DNA of 64,000 nt from Megaustenia siamemsis (GCA_032433765.1 JAVIAB010000139.1:44051946-44115945); one strand, 5' to 3'; counted from the stretch's first letter, positions 47,716 through 59,897 are shown. The notes: generated by a model from the letters alone, not told the origin. Made by a program: numbers and translations.

Positions 47716-48415
47716 CAGTGCTCAAAATATAGACAGACGAGGAGATTCAAGGACGCACAAAAGTGATAACTACTCGTTCAGCACGAATCAGCAAAACTGT
47801 CGATGGTACAGGTGTGGGGTGTGGGGAGGGGAATCGCCCACAAAAATTACGGTGGTCAAATGATATGTGTTAGTCATATCTCACATCTTTGTGTGTGCAT
47901 GTCTGTGTTAGTCACCTCTAGTGACTCGGGCAGATGGTGCTCGTAAACCTGGGAGGGCCGACCATCTAAGGGCAGAATCCCCTACAGAAAAGACAACCTG
48001 CTGCCTTGCAGGAAGATTGGGACAATCAAAGTCTAGGGAAAGCAAACCCGAATAAAATGCTGGCTGAAATCGGATGCACTGGGCCACTGGCGCAGAACAC
48101 AGTGCAACGTATTAACGGGTGTTCAATCAGAGTGGATCTAGCGAACTCTACTTGTGATGTTCTGTCTGTGGGGGCGATCAACACACTTAGCCTGACAGCT
48201 GACTTCATGTGAGAGTCTGGAATCCTACTCTGATTGAGTCCTGATCGCAGAGAGAGAGATATATATATATTTCATCAGGACGTCTTACTGACTGGTCAAC
48301 AATCGTCACATTCACGACCTATCACATCAGAGGGGTAAAGGCATAATAATGCATGTATATATATATGCGAAGCTACTGTAAAGCTGATGATGAAGGTGGA
48401 CGGAAAAAAGGTATG
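47716..48415. other. Dispersed repeat B at about 47925-48262; no gene
   Basis: GAGAGTCTGGAATCCTACTC and GTCCTGATCGCAGAG at 48211-48256 recur at 53738-53785, so this is a dispersed element with a conserved 3' end. No protein is recognised. A short (AG)n(TA)n follows. Confidence 0.55.
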
Positions 48416-48431
48416 GTTACAGCTTTATGTG

Positions 48432-48682
48432 GGGAGCAGCGATAGCTCAGTGGTTAGTGAATTGGACTACAAAGGACAAGAGGTAGGGTTAGATTCCAAC
48501 CGACGGCCTCCGGTTCACCCAGCCTTTAATGGATATCTTTTCTGGGAAAGTAAAGCAGCACGGGTGCAATACCGACCACATTACCCCAAAAAATCATGTA
48601 CCGAAGGTCTGTAAAATGTATGGTCACTAACACCATATTCCCTATAGGCAACTTGGCGTGATGGGGGTACTTTACTTATTTT
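48432..48682 (+). mobile_element. SINE-I, near full length
   Basis: Complete head and 3' end; a small deletion removes part of the central block (TTTAATGGATATC). A 15-bp TSD with one mismatch, TTACAGCTTTATGTG at 48417-48431 and TTACAGCTTTACGTG at 48683-48697. Confidence 0.95.
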
Positions 48683-48697
48683 TTACAGCTTTACGTG

Positions 48698-49312
48698 ATC
48701 GAAGAAGTGTATAGTTTATTTGCTTACTTATCTGTTTGTTTGTGTGGCCTTTGGCGGCTTGACAGACGGTTGGTATCAAGCATTTACGATAAGTCAGCAG
48801 TTTGGTCAAATATTAATGTCCTATGGTGGATGTTGCTATGCTGAATAGCTTCTCTCGTGCTTGGTTGAATCTGCCAGTATAGCACACATTGTGTGTGTAT
48901 GTGTGTGTTTTGTCCACCGTTCCTGCGGAAGACCTAACGCCGAAACGTCGTTTGATTGTGTTGTCCTTCACTCACATAAAGCTGCATTCATACCTGTTTT
49001 TCTTTCTTTACCTTTCATCTTCATTACAGCAGACAAGGGCACTCGACATAACGCCGGATGGAAGCTGGAAAGTATCACAGCTGATTACTTGCCCCTGAAT
49101 CAGTGAATCACAACTGAACAAGACTAATTAAATGTTTCGTTATTAGCCTGAAGCAGAGTAACCAGTCAAGCTAAACGGTCAGCTATGGGTCGATGAATGC
49201 TGTCATTTCATATATTACATTGTGGTTTACATTGTCACATATCTAAAGCTTACCTTTCTTATCAGTTATCATACAACTGTATTCTGTTCGGAGTGGAAAT
49301 ATTCTAGTAAGC
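48698..49312. other. No gene seen
   Basis: Contains a short (TG)n at about 48888-48908. No supported gene. Confidence 0.4.
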
Positions 49313-49321
49313 ATTGACCAA

Positions 49322-49351
49322 TTTTTGCTGTGTTAATTAACACAGCAAAAA
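49322..49351. repeat. 30-bp perfect palindrome at the LINE 5' junction
   Basis: Left arm TTTTTGCTGTGTTAA is the exact reverse complement of the right arm. The right arm's TTAACACAGCAAAAAC is repeated directly just downstream (about 49355-49372), where it is LINE coding sequence. Confidence 0.97.
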
Positions 49352-50043
49352 CAAATTAACACAGCAAAAACAGAGGCTATAAGAATAAGCAAATTAAGAC
49401 ACCCATTAAACATCAAGATCAAAGACAAAGATATAAAACAAGTAGAGAAATTCGAGTATTTAGGCACAATGTTCACAGAAGATGGAAAATTAGACAGAGA
49501 AATTGACATGAGAATACAAAAAGCAAATGCTGTCACATACCAGCTTTCACCATTGTTAAGACATCCAAACATTTCTATGCCAGCTAAACAACAAATGATA
49601 AATAGCATCTTCATACCAACTTTGTGCTATGAAAGTCAAACATGGACCCTTTCTAAATCACATTTAAGAAAGATCAATACATGTGAGATGCGATGCTTGA
49701 GAAAAGTAACAAACAACACAAGAAGAGATAGAATACCAAATGAAACCATAAGAAAAATGGTAGGAACAAAACCCTGCCAAGAATATATAGAACAACAACA
49801 ACTTAAATGGCTTGGCCACCTGGTCAGAATGCATCCTCACCAATCACCATCAAGGGCGTTCTTCTCGAGAATGCATGGAAAAAGACCAAGAGGAAGACCC
49901 AGAAGAAGATGGATAGATGCAGTGACAGAGACATGTAACAACAAAGGAAAATCACTAATTCAGACAATTCGAGCAGCACAAGAACGACAAATGATATAAA
50001 CCACGACACCTTTTAGGTATCAGTGAAAGAGAAAAGAGGAAGA
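49323..50043 (+). mobile_element. LINE-R4 with 5' inverted duplication
   Basis: A frame of 176 residues is open from 49469 to 49999 and continues upstream: AKTEAIRISKLRHPL, FEYLGTMFTEDGKLDREIDM, SIFIPTLCYESQTWTLSK, MRCLRKVTNNTRRDRIP, QQQLKWLGHLVRM, GKRPRGRPRRRWIDAVTETC. The AG-rich tail follows. A 10-bp TSD, ATTGACCAAT, at 49313-49322 and 50044-50053 fixes the borders. The first 50 bp form a palindrome plus a direct repeat of the element's own 5' end. Confidence 0.9.
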
Positions 50044-50307
50044 ATTGACCAATATGACAAGCTTTCAACGTCTATCGTGCTTTTGTACCCTTATCTATAT
50101 ATTATTTCTCCTTTAGTAAGCCAAATGGCAGGAATCATAAGGCTATGTTTTTGTCTGAATGTGTGTTTGTGCCTGTGTGTGCTGTCATGATTCTCTTTGT
50201 GCTTTGTTTCGTGTGACGTAATTTAAAGCGGCCACACTGTTTTTATTTTCGACTTTTCTTTGTTTGTTTTGTTATTCCGTAAATGTTTGTGGAATCCCTC
50301 GTTCTTA

Positions 50308-50835
50308 GGTAGTCCCATAACAATTGCCATTGCGTAATAAAGTTTTAAGAGAGCCGCGATAGCTCAGTGGTTAGTGAACTGGACTAAAATGACAAGAGGT
50401 CAGGTTCGATCCTGATCAACAGCATCCGGGTTTACCCAGCCTTAAATGGGTACCGGATATTTTTTCCGGTAAAGTAAAACGGCACGGGCGTAATACCGAC
50501 CACATTACCCCAAAAAATCATGTGCCCAAGCTCTGTAAAAAATACGGTCACTAACACCATATTCCCTATACGCCACTTAGAGTGACAGACTCTTTACTTT
50601 TTTTAATAAAGTGTTAATGACTTCTTCTGAGTACTAAGTCTCAGCTTCCTGATCTTGATTGGCCAGTTTCCTTCCTCCCTGCCTTTCCTCTCTTGAGTAC
50701 ATCTCTGGTACTTACTTCAAAACTTTGGGTGGGCCCGACAATCTTTTAAGTCGGAAAAATACATATCACCTCAACTGACATTTGAACCGCAAACCTTCGA
50801 GTCTGTACTAAAACTAACTCACAACGCCATATGGA
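50308..50835 (-). mobile_element. SINE-III split by SINE-I
   Basis: Left (50308-50349) and right (about 50604-50835) parts match the copy at 59898-60165, for example GGTAGTCCCATAA at one end and GTACTAAGTYTCAACTTC-like sequence inside. Read on the minus strand it has a weak tRNA-like head and a body related to SINE-I at the central block. Confidence 0.75.
50350..50603 (+). mobile_element. SINE-I inside SINE-III
   Basis: Complete copy with A box TAGCTCAGTGG and B box GGTTCGATCCT. A 14-bp TSD with one mismatch, TAATAAAGTTTTAA at 50336-50349 and TAATAAAGTGTTAA at 50604-50617. Confidence 0.95.
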
Positions 50836-50924
50836 CTTGAGATCCACATTACATTGCCAAAGAAAATTGTGAATTTCATAATCTGCCATATCATGCTGGA
50901 GAGATCCATCTTACTGGTTGTTGT

Positions 50925-51468
50925 TTGTGTTCGTTCGCCATTTGTTTGTGTTCGTTTGCCATTTGTTTGTATTCGTTCGCCATTTGTTTGTGTTTGTTCG
51001 CCATTTGTTTGTGTTCGTTCGCCATTTGTTTGTGTTCGTTCGCCATTTGTTTGTATTCGTTCGCCATTTGTTTGTGTTCGTTCGCCATTTGTTTGTGTTC
51101 GTTTGCCATTTGTTTGTATTCGTTCGCCATTTGTTTGTGTTCGTTCGCCATTTGTTTGTGTTCGTTCGCCATTTGTTTGTGTTCGTTCGCCATTTGTTTA
51201 TGTTCGTTCGCCATTTGTTTGTATTCGTTCGCCATTTGTTTGTGTTCGTTCGCCATTTGTTTGTGTTCGTTCGCCATTTGTTTGTATTCGTTCGCCATTT
51301 GCTTGTGTTCGTTCGCCATTTGTTTGTGTTCGTTCGCCATTTGTTTGTATTCGTTCGCCATTTGTATGTATTCGTTCGCCATTTGTTTGTGTTCGTTCGC
51401 CATTTGTTTGTGTTCGTTTGCTATTTGTTTGTATTCGTATGCCATTTGTTTGTGTTCGTTCGCCATTA
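50925..51468. repeat. 21-bp minisatellite, about 25 units
   Basis: Unit TGTTTGTGTTCGTTCGCCAT plus T, with GTATTCG and TTTGCC variants. All long frames here (both strands, several frames) follow from the 21-bp period. Confidence 0.97.
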
Positions 51469-51763
51469 CATAAGATGAAGAATTATGTCACGTCATTGAT
51501 TAAAGTAATAAGGATGTTGTAAGTAAGAAGATAAAAGTCACAAAAGCGCAATGCATCTTGAGACCTAGTATAAAATCGTGGATAAACTGAACACCAAAAA
51601 AATTTGCTATTGAAGCAAAGAAACGGCCTCGCATGGAATATTGTTGTAGCCACCCTTGGTAAATAGAGGTAGATAGAGATAAAAAGAAATAAATAGAGAT
51701 ATAAATAAACAGAGATAAATAAAGATAAATAGTGATTAAAACAGATAAACACAACTATATAAT

Positions 51764-52009
51764 CTCAGTAGTTAGTGAGCTGGACTACAAAAGACAAGAG
51801 GTCGAGTTCGATCCCGATAGACGGCTTCCGGGGTCACCCAGCCTTAAATGGGTACCTGATCTTTTTTTCCTGGGAAAGTAAAACGGAACGGGCGTAATAC
51901 CGACCACATTACCCCAAAAATCATGCGCCGAAGGTCTGTAAAACTTATGGTCACTAACACCATATTCCCTATACATCACTTGGCGTGACGGGACCCTTTA
52001 ATTTTTTTT
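51764..52009 (+). mobile_element. SINE-I, first 13 bp missing
   Basis: Starts inside the A box (CTCAGTAGTTAGTGAGCTGG) and is otherwise complete. A perfect 13-bp TSD, ACAACTATATAAT, at 51751-51763 and 52010-52022 shows that it inserted already truncated. Confidence 0.95.
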
Positions 52010-52022
52010 ACAACTATATAAT

Positions 52023-53081
52023 ATATGATATTGCATACAATACATTATATGTTATGCCAGGTCGCGAGTAGAGCAGCAGATAATATAAAAAAAAAAACAA
52101 CATAAAATGGTGTTAAGCAGCTGAACCTAAGGAGTGACGAGACAATCTACGAAATGTCGGCAAAAAGCTGTCATCAAATATAAATACAGATAAATGTACG
52201 GCTTTTAATTTGAACATTCTGACTAATAGATCAAACACTTTACACTTGTTATTTCTTTCTTTCCACCCACTCTTAGATCAACAGATAAAGAAGGTAAGGT
52301 TTCTCCCCGTGTTTATTACGTTAAAAAAAAATCGTAAAAACAGCTTCCGGTCTTAAATAAGAATTGATATACTGATAACATTTTTTCCTCATGCATTTTA
52401 AAATACTTGCTGCATTCAGTTTGCAACGTGTGATTTTTTTTTAAATTTTAAATGGCAGACACTTTTATTTCCAAGTCTTGTTAATTTCATTCTGGGGCTT
52501 TGCCACTGACATTAATCAAATGGTGTCATTATTTTTTTTTGCTTTTGGTGGGGTAGATGGGTGTTTTTTTTTGGGGGGGGGGAGGGGGAGATTCATCAGT
52601 GTATTATCCAACTGCTGTAATCTCAGTCTGTATTGGTTGCTTATGCTGCAGTGCTTGTTCTATATTTTAATTTCACCCAAATTAAAGAATCAAAGTTTAG
52701 ACTGCGGTTTATGTTTGTGATTTGATTGCGCATTTACGAGGAAGAAATTACAGTGATTTAAACTGTTACACCAGACATCAATTGGTCCTAATTTAGAAAA
52801 AATCCGACGCTATTTAAAATAGAAAACTAAGTTGTTGCAACAACAACAAAATGTGCAAAGTTGGAAATCACCGGAACATAAAATGGGAAAGCTCTTTGCA
52901 AAGATCTGTCAATAACAATAATAAATAAGGCCAGAGCTCAATCTAAACTTTGTTAGGAGATTAGGAGATCTACCCAATACAAGACACAACTAAATAAATG
53001 AAGTGTTTGTTTCTAACATTTAAAATAATTCTTTTACAAATAATTATTTTACGGATGTGTCTGAGTTGTTATATGTGGCTT
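52023..53081. other. No gene; T- and G-runs
   Basis: AT-rich. A T-run/G-run tract at 52563-52590 is the only feature. Confidence 0.4.
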
Positions 53082-53093
53082 ATGTGGATCTGC

Positions 53094-53400
53094 TAAAAAG
53101 GCCAATGAGGAAATTCTCAAAGAGGCCAACACAAAAAGAGAGCTCGCAAAAAAACATCAGAAAGAAATAATCAACATTTTTCGGGCACATCATGAGAATA
53201 GGAAAGTTGGAATACTTGGTTACAACTGGCAAAATAAAAGGAAAGAAAGATTTCGGACGACAAAGAGAGAAAATACTGGATAGCTTGGTGTCATGGCATG
53301 GAAAACGGTCAACAACAGAATTGATATGATGCACTGTTGATAGAAGATTATGGAAGGACATGATCGCCTACGCCAACAGGTATGGCACATGATGATGATG
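53094..53400 (+). mobile_element. LINE-R2 fragment
   Basis: Degenerate R2 3' end (FSGTS-like for FFGHIMR, GKLEYLVTTGKIKGKKDF, then WKDMIAYANRYGT). It ends in five ATG/GAT units. A 12-bp TSD, ATGTGGATCTGC, at 53082-53093 and 53401-53412. Confidence 0.9.
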
Positions 53401-53412
53401 ATGTGGATCTGC

Positions 53413-55040
53413 ATTCTGGAGATACAGAAAACCATTAATCATGAATGGCATTACTTCATGCAACATCTTAAATAAATTCTCAGAGTAGTTTGGTCAAACT
53501 AAAATCAACAGTCGATAACTACTAAAGAGGGAATGCACACAATGAAAACGGATAGAAAATGAAGCTTGATAGGTCTTAGAACTCAGAGGAGATCATGAAA
53601 CAATCACAACAAAACATTTTCTGTAGGATTGCCTCCAGTGCACAGACCTGAGAAGGACAATGTGGTCCACACCCACCAGCCTGGAAGAGAAACTATACGG
53701 GGCAACCGTATCACTTAAACAGACAGCTGCCTTTATAAGAGAGTCTGGAATCCTAGTCTGAATTAGCCATGATCGCAGAAGAGAAGAAGATGAAACAATC
53801 ACAATAACTGCTGAATGGTGACTTCCAGCGGTAAGACAAAAGAGATACTATTCATGGACAACACTGCGGTGAATGTCACTAGCAGAGATGAACATTGTTG
53901 GACCAGATATGGGGAACTTTGTGAGGAACGATCGGGTAAAGTAGTTGAATTGTGTTGCTCTACATCATACAATACGGTTCGCGGAATGAGCTGGTTTGCT
54001 GGTTTATGGCTGCGGAAATAAGGAAGGAAGGAAAAAGAAGGATAAGAGAAAGAGAGGGAAGGAAGTCAGAGTGGAGGAAGGGCTGGAGGAAGAAAGGGAG
54101 AAATTGACAAAACAAAATAGAAAGATAGGGAAAAAGGAATGAAAGTAGCGAGGAAGGGAGGGAAAGACGATGGAAGGAAGGATATAAATAGACATTAGAC
54201 AAACCGAAAAAAGTTCTAATTCTGCAGAAAGATAGCAGATAAATTATCAAGATTATCATAGATCTTTGGCAGAGAGAGATACAAGCATAGAAATCAGGCG
54301 ATGGACTAATAACGTCTTCAGAATTGTACCATAAAAAATCGATTAAATTTTATCTACTACTGAGACCTCTTATAGTACAGTGAACATATTAACGACAGGC
54401 TACATATGAGAACTCTGCAGTTTCCAGAAGGAATGAATGTGGCCAAACTGGAATATAGGAGGCAATGTAACAATTCAATTTCAGACTTGTAAAGTCCAAC
54501 TTAAAGACCTCTAACTTCTAACACACGACAGCATACTATGATTTCGAACTTTACCTTAAATGATGTTGTCAGCGTGACTGAGAAGGAGGTATTCATTGCG
54601 ATCCTTTGATTGCAGGCGTAAAGAGGTCTCAGGTCCTGTTAGCCAACCTCGGAAGAAACCTCGAAAGAACGAGCTGAACTGACATTTTGGTCGATAACTT
54701 AACGGGATCATAGGCCCAAAGATTGAAGGGTATAAGTAGAACTGTCCTACCCCCGAGCTCCACAATATAACAGACTACAAGACATCCCAGATACAGGGGA
54801 GCGGGAAGTGGTGGAAGATGAGAAGACTGTATAGATCATTCTAGCTCGAATAGCTTGTGAAGTTGAGAAATAAATTGTAATAATGAAGAGAACGCAGAAC
54901 AAAGCCAGCCCACAATACATACATTTGTATACTTATAGTCACGGTGGATGGCGTCTGAAATCTATAAATAAAAAGCTGCAGTTGTAGACATTAGAGAAAG
55001 TTGGTGTAAAAATACAAAACTCTAATTTATTAAGAATTTT
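53413..55040. other. Repeat B fragment, purine tract; no gene
   Basis: 53738-53785 shares GAGAGTCTGGAATCCTA and the following TGATCGCAGA-like end with 48211-48256. 54018-54182 is a purine-rich GGAA/GAAAG tract of about 165 bp. No supported gene. Confidence 0.5.
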
Positions 55041-55044
55041 TTTT

Positions 55045-55250
55045 AAAGAAAAAAGAGAACCCGTTGTGTTATTTGGCGTATTGGGAATGTGGTTTTAGTA
55101 ACAATATTTTCTACAGACCTTCGGCACATGATTTTTGAGGTAATGTGACCAGTAGTATGTCCGCGCTACTTTTCTTTCCCAGAAAAAAAAAAAATCTAGG
55201 ACCAATTTAAGTCCGGGTGAATCTGAAATTTTTCAGTGAGGGATCGTTCT
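55045..55250 (-). mobile_element. SINE-I, head missing, diverged
   Basis: The minus strand has the central block (TTAAATTGGTCCTAGATTTT), GACCAC-like core and ATATTTTCTACAG/CCTTCGGCACATGATTTTTG in the plus orientation. The tRNA head is absent or unrecognisable. Confidence 0.78.
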
Positions 55251-56229
55251 ATAATAATGGTGGAGGATTAATCGGAATGTTTAATGGAACAAAGGGAAAA
55301 AAGAACAAGGTTCTTTGAGTGTGACGTAAAAAAAAATTGTGTTTTCAATCATCGTCACGTTCTTGTAGAAGTGTTGGGGCGCTTTGTAGCCAACACAGTA
55401 TCAGTGTCGTGTCTTTTAATGGAAACATCTCCGATGCTAATTTAGAACTATATGAACCCAGAAGCAGTCTTAATTGAACCCAACTTCTTGAGGGCAGTTC
55501 AGTAATCGTTGAGGTCCCCCATTGTTTAATGCTCAAGAACATTTAAAAGAAAATGTTGAAATCAGCATAAGACAAACACAAGTAGAGGCACTATAAGAGG
55601 AGAGCGTAATATTAACAAGGTTGTTGGTTTTCTCGATGAGGAGAAGAATATGAAATTAATAGCGCGTTAAAGCAGGCTTTTGCAAGAGACTAATGGACAC
55701 AACATTATCAACTTTATCGATGGTTTATTTAGTCAGAAAAAGGGAAACTTTGAGAATGTTCGTGCCGGTTTATGAAAGGGATTAATGGAAATAGACAAAG
55801 GAATGTTGCGAAGATTAAGTGAACGTTTGACTGGGATTAGGATCTCGAAGATGGTCTGGTTTCGATAGCATCTATGACAGAATGCGGATCCATAAAAGAC
55901 CAGCAGCAATGGTGAAATTATTAATCTACAATAGCTGTGAAAGTACATTGACTTGTTGACTTGATAGACGAAAGTTTTCGTTGTCACAACTATATCTATG
56001 AATTCATCAAACAGATTTGACTACAATTTTTCCACGGTCATAAATGATTTAGGCTTACAGACTGATGAAATGTCCTTTCTGATAAAGAATAATGTGGCTA
56101 AGTGCACACAATTGCATTGCATTTGGTGGTCAGGCTGGTCTCGGACAGGGCAGCTCAAATGAAGAACAAATCTCTCCTTTGCCATCAGTTATACCAGACT
56201 AAAAATAGAGCGCAGATCAATCTCCCTAT
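55251..56229. other. No gene seen
   Basis: AT-rich unique-looking sequence. Confidence 0.4.
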
Positions 56230-56950
56230 TAAACGTGATTATGGGGGAAAAAAAATAAATGAACAAGGACTATAAATAGCTGATAAATTTAAATATTTAG
56301 GATCAAACTGTCTATAATTAATGCTCGAAACGTGAAGTGTTGTCTGCTACAATCAGCGCAAACTACAATTGCCCTTGAAGGCTTAAACCTATTTGGAAAG
56401 ATAAGAATAACACTCTTGACTCTAAATTGACGCTGGTGCGCACCATGGTTATATCAATGTTCCTATACCTTGCGAAAAATGGACCTTTAAGATAGAGCTA
56501 CATAATAAAATACAAGCTATGGATATGTAATGTTAACGTCAGGTTTTGGTATCTCTTACTTGGACCCTATCATGAAAGAAAAAGTTCGTAAAAGGATGCA
56601 ACAAGCAATCGGAGTATATGATGATATTTTGATTATTGCGAAGGAAAGCAAAATGAAATGGTTTGGCTATGTACATAGATCATCTGGTCTTGTAAAAAAA
56701 ACTAATCTGCCGGGAACTATGAAAGAAAGAAGAACGAGAGGTAGACAGAATAAAGTTGGGAAGACATCATCATAGAATGGACAAGCCTTGACTTCGCAAA
56801 CTCCCAAAGTGTGACTGGAGATATAGATCAACAGAGAAAGTAGAACTATGTCAGCAGTTCCTCAAAGATACACGGGGTTATGAGATTTTAAGTGAAAGAT
56901 GGGAAGAAAAATTGAAGGACAGATGGTACTTACTGATGAAGATGTGTTAG
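56230..56950 (+). mobile_element. LINE-R6 fragment, heavily frameshifted
   Basis: Pieces in different frames: KFKYLGSNC, SKLTLVRTMVISMFLY, ELHNKIQAMDM, then the open part FGISYLDPIMKEKVRKRMQQ and MKWFGYVHRSSGLVKKTN with RRTRGRQNKVG. This is the C-terminal domain of an older LINE family; only one copy is in the window. Confidence 0.72.
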
Positions 56951-57179
56951 TGTTTGTGTTGATGTCACGTTGTCAACGTGAGCCGTTAGCTTTACATCCA
57001 GAAAGTTGATGTAACGAGCTGCAGTGCAAAACAAAATAACATTTGGACAAACTTAACAAAAGAAGAACCACCAACATACCTTAAAACAGAAGCAAGTGGT
57101 CACAAACAATAAAACAAGGAACATCCCAAAAAAAGAGTACCGACCCCAAATATATCCTAAATCTGCATAAATAATGAAT

Positions 57180-57800
57180 TAAAGAAAATTATTTTCTTGA
57201 CAAGTCCATGCGCAGTTTATGCAGATGATGTTGCAATATGGATCATTGGAGAATGTCAACACTTAAGTGAAAGAAAACTGTCCTGGCGCAATGTGTAGAG
57301 TAGGAAGTCTGGACGTGGTAGATGCCATCAAAATCGTAATGTCTCCAAGTTGTACAGTAGCAAAAGATGACATTAAAACATTTCAAGGTTTTATGTTCAC
57401 GAAATTTAGAGCCACATGAAGCGTGAACAATATCATAAATAGCAAGGAGGAACATCGATTCATTCGAAACAAAATGCTACAGAAAAATAAAAAAAAAGAT
57501 CTTGGATAATGACAAACTGGTAGTGAAGACATATTAAAAGCCATAAACGCTAATAAGAACAGGCTTATAAACACTATTCAATAGAGGAAATTAAAATACT
57601 ATGCCCACGTCAAAAAAACACAGCGGGTTAGAAAGAACAATAACGAAAGGCATGGTTCGTGTACGACGCATCAGCGGCAGACCAAGAAGAAGGTGGTTTC
57701 AAGCCATCTAAGAGACATTGAACATGAGAACAGAAGAAGTGGGAGATCTGGCTAGAGACAAGACGAAACGCCGCCTGGTAATATCGGAAGATTCTATCTG
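57180..57800 (+). mobile_element. LINE-R7 fragment, decayed
   Basis: YADDVAIWIIGECQHLSERK at 57218 carries the reverse-transcriptase catalytic YADD. After several stops, KLKYYAHVK and then SGRPRRRWFQAI and ETLNMRTEEVGDLARDKTKR near 57600-57770 give the C-terminal end. Spacing between the parts is short, so internal deletions are likely. Confidence 0.7.
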
Positions 57801-57830
57801 TTCCTGTATGGCTGCAGGTAAAACAATCTT

Positions 57831-57943
57831 GCCATTATTCAAAGCACATTGCTGGTAATAGAGAAACTGAGCACACAAACAATCTGCCATTATTCAATGC
57901 ACATTGCTGGTAATAGAGAAACTGAGCACACAAACAATCTGCC
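57831..57943. repeat. 55-bp direct duplication
   Basis: Two units starting GCCATTATTCAAAGCACATT and GCCATTATTCAATGCACATT, differing by one base over 55 bp. Confidence 0.95.
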
Positions 57944-58054
57944 AGAAAATTCAGAGACAGTACAAAACAGTCGTTGCACATTTTGCATGTTAGATCAGAA
58001 AACTTGCACATGCTCGGCTAAGATAGACTCGTTAGTCTCACGAGACCGCTTTCC

Positions 58055-58125
58055 TGGGCGAGAAACTCTTGAGTTTCAATGAAAACCAAAGACCTGGAAA
58101 GAAATGTTGGACGAATGTTTGCTAA
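58055..58125 (+). mobile_element. SINE-IV core fragment
   Basis: GAGTTTCAATGAAAACCAAA followed by GAAAGAAATGTTGGACGAAT matches the middle of the SINE at 60547-60935, which is on the minus strand. No head or tail is recognisable around it. Confidence 0.7.
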
Positions 58126-58189
58126 GAGTGTCTGCACTTGTCCGAATGGTGCAGAAACTTGCGACACAACATCTCGTTATGAGAAAGAA

Positions 58190-59897
58190 GAACATAGAAG
58201 AAAGGCAAATTTAGTATGGAACACCAAGCTATAAAACAAGTAAAAAAAAACTTTAAAAATCTGCGAACAACATTCTCTGAATATGGTAAAAACAATAAAG
58301 AACTAGACATGCGATACAACAAGGCGAAGCAAATGTTGGGTGAGATGTCCCCTATACTTCAACACAAAGCAATACCTATTACCACAAAGAAACATCTCAT
58401 AGAAAATATATTCTTTCTTGTGCCAGAAATACCAAACATGATCACTTACTATTCAGCATAGAAGAAAAAAAGTTGGTCACTGCACTGATGAGATGTTTGA
58501 GAAATGCGCTTGGATTGACCTGAAAAGACATGATCAGAATTGATAATATACGACAAAGAGTAGACATCGAGACAATCATAAGCTACATCTATCTATCTAT
58601 TGACCTTTCGAGCCGTAACCGGCCCATAGGGCGTAGACCAAGATACACCTTCTCCTATATGAATTTTTGTTCTAGCAGTTTTCTTTTAAAGATATTTTAT
58701 CAAATCTCGCCATCTGTCTCTGTTCTGTGCAAGCAGTTCTATCTCATTGAGGGAGCCGATTCCTGCTGCTCTTGCCTCTCTCATCAATGTTCTTCTCAGT
58801 GTCTCCCTGGGTCTTCCTCTTTTTCTTTTACCTGTTGTTTCCCATATGAGGGCTTGCTTTGCTATTCGATTATTATCTCTTCTCATCACATGTCCAACGT
58901 ATGACCATCGTCTTTTCTTTATTACTGAAGATATTAGTGGTTGATTGGCGATTTCTCTAATTTCCTCGTTTGTTTTGAATTCGTTCCATTCTATACCAAG
59001 TATTTTCCTTAGACATTTATTTTCGAATGCGTTCAACTTTGTTTCTATATCTCTTGTTGTTTTCCAGCTTTCACACGCATACGTAAGGGTTGATAGTACA
59101 TTTGATTTGAATAGCCTAAGTTTTGTGTTTGTGCTAATGAGTTTTGATTTCCACAACTTTTCAAGGCTTCTGAAAGACATTGCTGCTTTAGCCAGTCTGA
59201 TTCTAATTTCTTTGCTCGTATCCCCTTCTCGATCAATGTGACTTCCAAGATAGATGAAGTGATCGATCTCTTCTACTGGTTTGTTTTCCATGTATATTTT
59301 GTCACTTGTTGGAATTAAACTTTTCATGACTTTAGTCTTTTCATGATTGACCTCAAGCCCAATTTTGCTGGCTATTGATGATAGTTCATTTGTGTTTTCC
59401 TGCATCGTTTTTATCTGATTGCTGATGAGAACTATGTCATCAGCAAAGTCCAGGTCCTCCAAATGGTCTCCTTGTATCCATTCGATGCCTTTATTACCAG
59501 TGCAGCATTTCTTCATTATGAAGTCCATAACAATTCCAAATAACAAGGGCGATAAAATACATCCTTGTTTAACCCCAGTTTCTATTGGGAAACATTCGCT
59601 CAGTCCTTCCTCTGTTCGAACTGCACATACATTAGCTACATACAGAAACAGAAATACACTGCTTTGCCAATCTAGAAAAGAATACCGAGTTATTACTTAC
59701 CACACAAAGCATATATTAAATGAGGAGAAGAGAGACGTGCTAAGGGCAGACTCAGAGTGAGATGGGCCGACAACACCAAAGAAATGCTACAAAATCAACT
59801 GACATTGATTGAAGTCGCCAAAAGGGCGAGAAATAGACTATGTTTCTCCCTGGACATCCGAACGAGTATAAAAGAAAGAAAGAAAGAAAGAAAGACG
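58190..59897 (+). mobile_element. LINE-R4-like element split by another LINE
   Basis: The left part (58190-58588) encodes FKNLRTTFSEYGKNNKELDM, KAKQMLGEMSPILQHKAIPI and TTKKHLIENIFF. The right part (59631-59897) resumes after DIETIISY with IQKQKYTAL, then RVRWADNTKEMLQNQLTLI-type sequence, EVAKRARNRLCFSL and a (GAAA)n tail at 59866-59890. Both parts follow the 49323-50043 element. The interruption is LINE-R5 in the opposite orientation. Confidence 0.85.
58589..59630 (-). mobile_element. LINE-R5 with long open reverse-transcriptase end
   Basis: Open without interruption from about 59630 to the stop at 58686. Upstream of the first ATG the frame continues as EGLSECFPIETGVKQGCILS (motif B). Then LEDLDFADDIVLIS (catalytic FADD), IGLEVNHEKTKVM, IDHFIYLGSHIDREGDTSKE, NVLSTLTYACESWKTT, KCLRKILGIEWNEF, RRWSYVGHVMRRDNNRIAKQ and KRKRGRPRETLRRTL. 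The 3'-untranslated end finishes with GGCTCGAAAGGTCAATAG and a short (ATAG)n tail. An 11-bp TSD with one mismatch, ATAAGCTACAT at 58578-58588 and ATTAGCTACAT at 59631-59641. The 5' part, with endonuclease and motif A, is missing, so it cannot move by itself, but its intact frame marks a young insertion. Confidence 0.93.

Noticed and set aside
50854..51522. Cysteine-rich repeat protein
   Set aside because: The 21-bp minisatellite leaves at least four frames open; nothing supports translation.
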